From Methanomassiliicoccaceae archaeon (GTDB lineage: Archaea; Thermoplasmatota; Thermoplasmata; Methanomassiliicoccales; UBA472), in contig JACXTO010000010.1 of NCBI GenBank assembly GCA_016919565.1, forward strand, positions 1-7,448: a DNA stretch of 7,448 bases, given 5' to 3'. The translations under genes were made by a program, and so were the position numbers. This document shows positions 6,240-7,448 of the stretch, piece after piece; the first letter of the stretch is position 1, and each line of letters opens with the position of its first letter. The notes under the pieces were generated by a model that worked only from the letters and a program-made list of their open reading frames with translations, was not told the origin of the DNA and ran no database searches.

Positions 6240-7448
6240 TCAGTAGTTCTTGATCTGCTGGAACATGCTTCCATCCGGCTTGCGGATGTTGACCACCAGC
6301 GGCGATTGGCCGGGCAGCGTGTGCGTGGCGCAGCTGTTGCACGGGTCGTAGGCGCGGTAGGCCATCTCGATGGTGTTCAGCAAACCTTGCGACACTTGCC
6401 AGTTCTTGATCAATGCGCCGGCGGCCTTCTTGACGTCCAGGTTGATCGGGGCGTTGTTGTTGGTCGTTCCAACGACCAAGTTCACGTCCGTCACGATGCC
6501 GTTCTCGTCCGAGATGTAGTGGTGCACCAGCGTTCCGCGCGGCGCTTCCAGTATGCCGACGCCTTCGCCTGGAGTGTCCCGCTTCCCCTTGATGTTGGTA
6601 TCGGTGATCTCGGGGTCTTGGGCAAGCTCCAGCAGCCTTTCCGAGGCGTACACCAGCTCGATCACCCTGGCCCAGTGCATCGCCATGGTGTGGTGCACCG
6701 GTCCCTTGATGCCGAGATCGCGAACGATGCCGACCAACTGCTCGTAATAGCCTTGCGCCAGCGGCGTGGTGAAGCCTTTCGAGACGTTGAGGCGCGAGAG
6801 CGGCGTGGCGCGGTATATGCCCGAGTCCTTTCCTGCCACGAAGCCTTTCCAACCGACCGGCTTGAAGTAACAGAACTTCTCGTAGCTCCAGGGCTCGGTG
6901 TGCTCGGAGATGTACTTCAAGTAGTCCTTGCCTGTGTAGCGAGCCACTTCCTTGCCGTCCTGGTCGATCATGACCTGCGTTCCGTCATAGAATGCCACCT
7001 TGCCATTCTTATCGACCGTTCCGAGGTTGTAGGTCTCCTGGTAGAAGATGTCCTTGCTGGTGATGATATTCATGTAGTCCTTGTTCTTCAACACCACGTC
7101 GGTGAAGACCTGCATGGTGAACTTGGAGAACTCCACCATCTCCTTGGCGTACTCCTCGACCTTCTGGCGATCTTCTTCGCTCAGCGGCTTGGACATCCCG
7201 CCGGGGATGCCGCATACCGGGTGCGTTGCCTTGCCGCCGAGCATCTCCTGGATCTTCTGCGCGTTCGAACGGTTCTTGATAACGCGGGCGCCGACCTCCA
7301 GACCGACCGCACCGACCACGCCCAGGATGTTCCGGTTCGCGGCCGGCGACGCCGGCCCGAGGACGAAGTCCGCGGCAGCGAGGGCATAGAAGTGCGCGAT
7401 GTGGCTGTGCACATAGTGCGCCATGTAGAACAGCTCCCTCAGCTTTAT
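6240..7448 (-). CDS. mvhA: [NiFe] hydrogenase large subunit, F420-nonreducing MvhA type (partial, N-terminus off the right edge)
   Basis: The C-terminal 402 residues of a [NiFe] hydrogenase catalytic subunit are visible. The frame stays open to base 7448 and the first residues (IKLRELFYMAHYVHSHIAHF) are already family sequence, so the methionine at 7424 is internal. The missing N-terminus should hold the first Ni-binding CxxC. Visible hallmarks are HSHIAHFYAL, YRATPLSRLNV, GVGILEAPRGTLVHHY, NLVVGTTNNNAPIN and the C-terminal Ni/Fe ligand motif DPCNSCATH (bases 6321-6347). A 26-residue tail follows the histidine, as in MvhA precursors that are clipped by a maturation protease. Both motif cysteines are Cys codons, with no selenocysteine. 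Group 3c enzymes work with MvhD/MvhG and heterodisulfide reductase; mvhD and mvhG are expected beyond 7448. Hydrogenase is certain, the MvhA subtype likely; group 3a/3b is the alternative. Confidence 0.88.
   Translation of the reverse strand: MKLRELFYMAHYVHSHIAHFYALAAADFVLGPASPAANRNILGVVGAVGLEVGARVIKNRSNAQKIQEMLGGKATHPVCGIPGGMSKPLSEEDRQKVEEYAKEMVEFSKFTMQVFTDVVLKNKDYMNIITSKDIFYQETYNLGTVDKNGKVAFYDGTQVMIDQDGKEVARYTGKDYLKYISEHTEPWSYEKFCYFKPVGWKGFVAGKDSGIYRATPLSRLNVSKGFTTPLAQGYYEQLVGIVRDLGIKGPVHHTMAMHWARVIELVYASERLLELAQDPEITDTNIKGKRDTPGEGVGILEAPRGTLVHHYISDENGIVTDVNLVVGTTNNNAPINLDVKKAAGALIKNWQVSQGLLNTIEMAYRAYDPCNSCATHTLPGQSPLVVNIRKPDGSMFQQIKNY

Noticed and set aside
6139..6852. Minus-strand open frame of 237 codons within the hydrogenase region
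   Set aside because: It is another frame of the hydrogenase gene with low-complexity Arg/Gly/His-rich translation; the true frame carries all family motifs.

Overview
The window is archaeal chromosomal DNA, probably from a euryarchaeote. Ribosomal protein S8e and the SRP19 subunit are archaeal/eukaryotic families that bacteria lack, and DUF211 and the COG1407-type phosphoesterase are typical of Euryarchaeota. Several start regions have TATA-like boxes at the archaeal distance. The [NiFe] hydrogenase large subunit at the right edge resembles the F420-nonreducing MvhA group and points to a methanogen or close relative. Combined with a BspA-like/Fn3 surface protein and GC-rich coding DNA, this is compatible with Methanomassiliicoccales (Thermoplasmata). 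That placement is an inference, because no rRNA or other decisive marker is present.

Layout from left to right. (1) Positions 1-1759, minus strand: the N-terminal 586 residues of a secreted protein with ten BspA-type leucine-rich repeats and fibronectin type III domains, cut by the left edge. (2) 1760-2153: a 394-base divergent intergenic region with an AT-rich 17-bp inverted repeat (1930-1980) and a clear TATA box for the next gene. (3) 2154-2863, plus strand: S8e followed by SRP19, a translation/protein-targeting pair. (4) 2851-3141, minus strand: a DUF211 protein whose 3' end overlaps that of SRP19 by 13 bases. (5) 3142-3236: a short divergent promoter region. (6) 3237-6221, plus strand: a probable three-gene operon. 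It holds the fused NAD(P)H-hydrate epimerase/dehydratase, a COG0639-type metallophosphoesterase and a COG1407-type (SbcD-related) metallophosphoesterase. (7) 6240-7448, minus strand: the C-terminal 402 residues of the hydrogenase large subunit, cut by the right edge and ending 18 bases from the convergent phosphoesterase.

Most of the window is housekeeping: ribosome, SRP, repair of damaged NAD(P)H and energy metabolism. I see no CRISPR array, transposase, tRNA, rRNA or defence system, and no strong case for a new biological system. The points most worth checking are the inverted repeat at 1930-1980, the regular LRR/Fn3 protein rich in glycosylation sequons, the two unrelated phosphoesterases behind the NAD(P)HX repair gene, and a U-rich terminator that appears to lie inside the last codons of the opposing gene.
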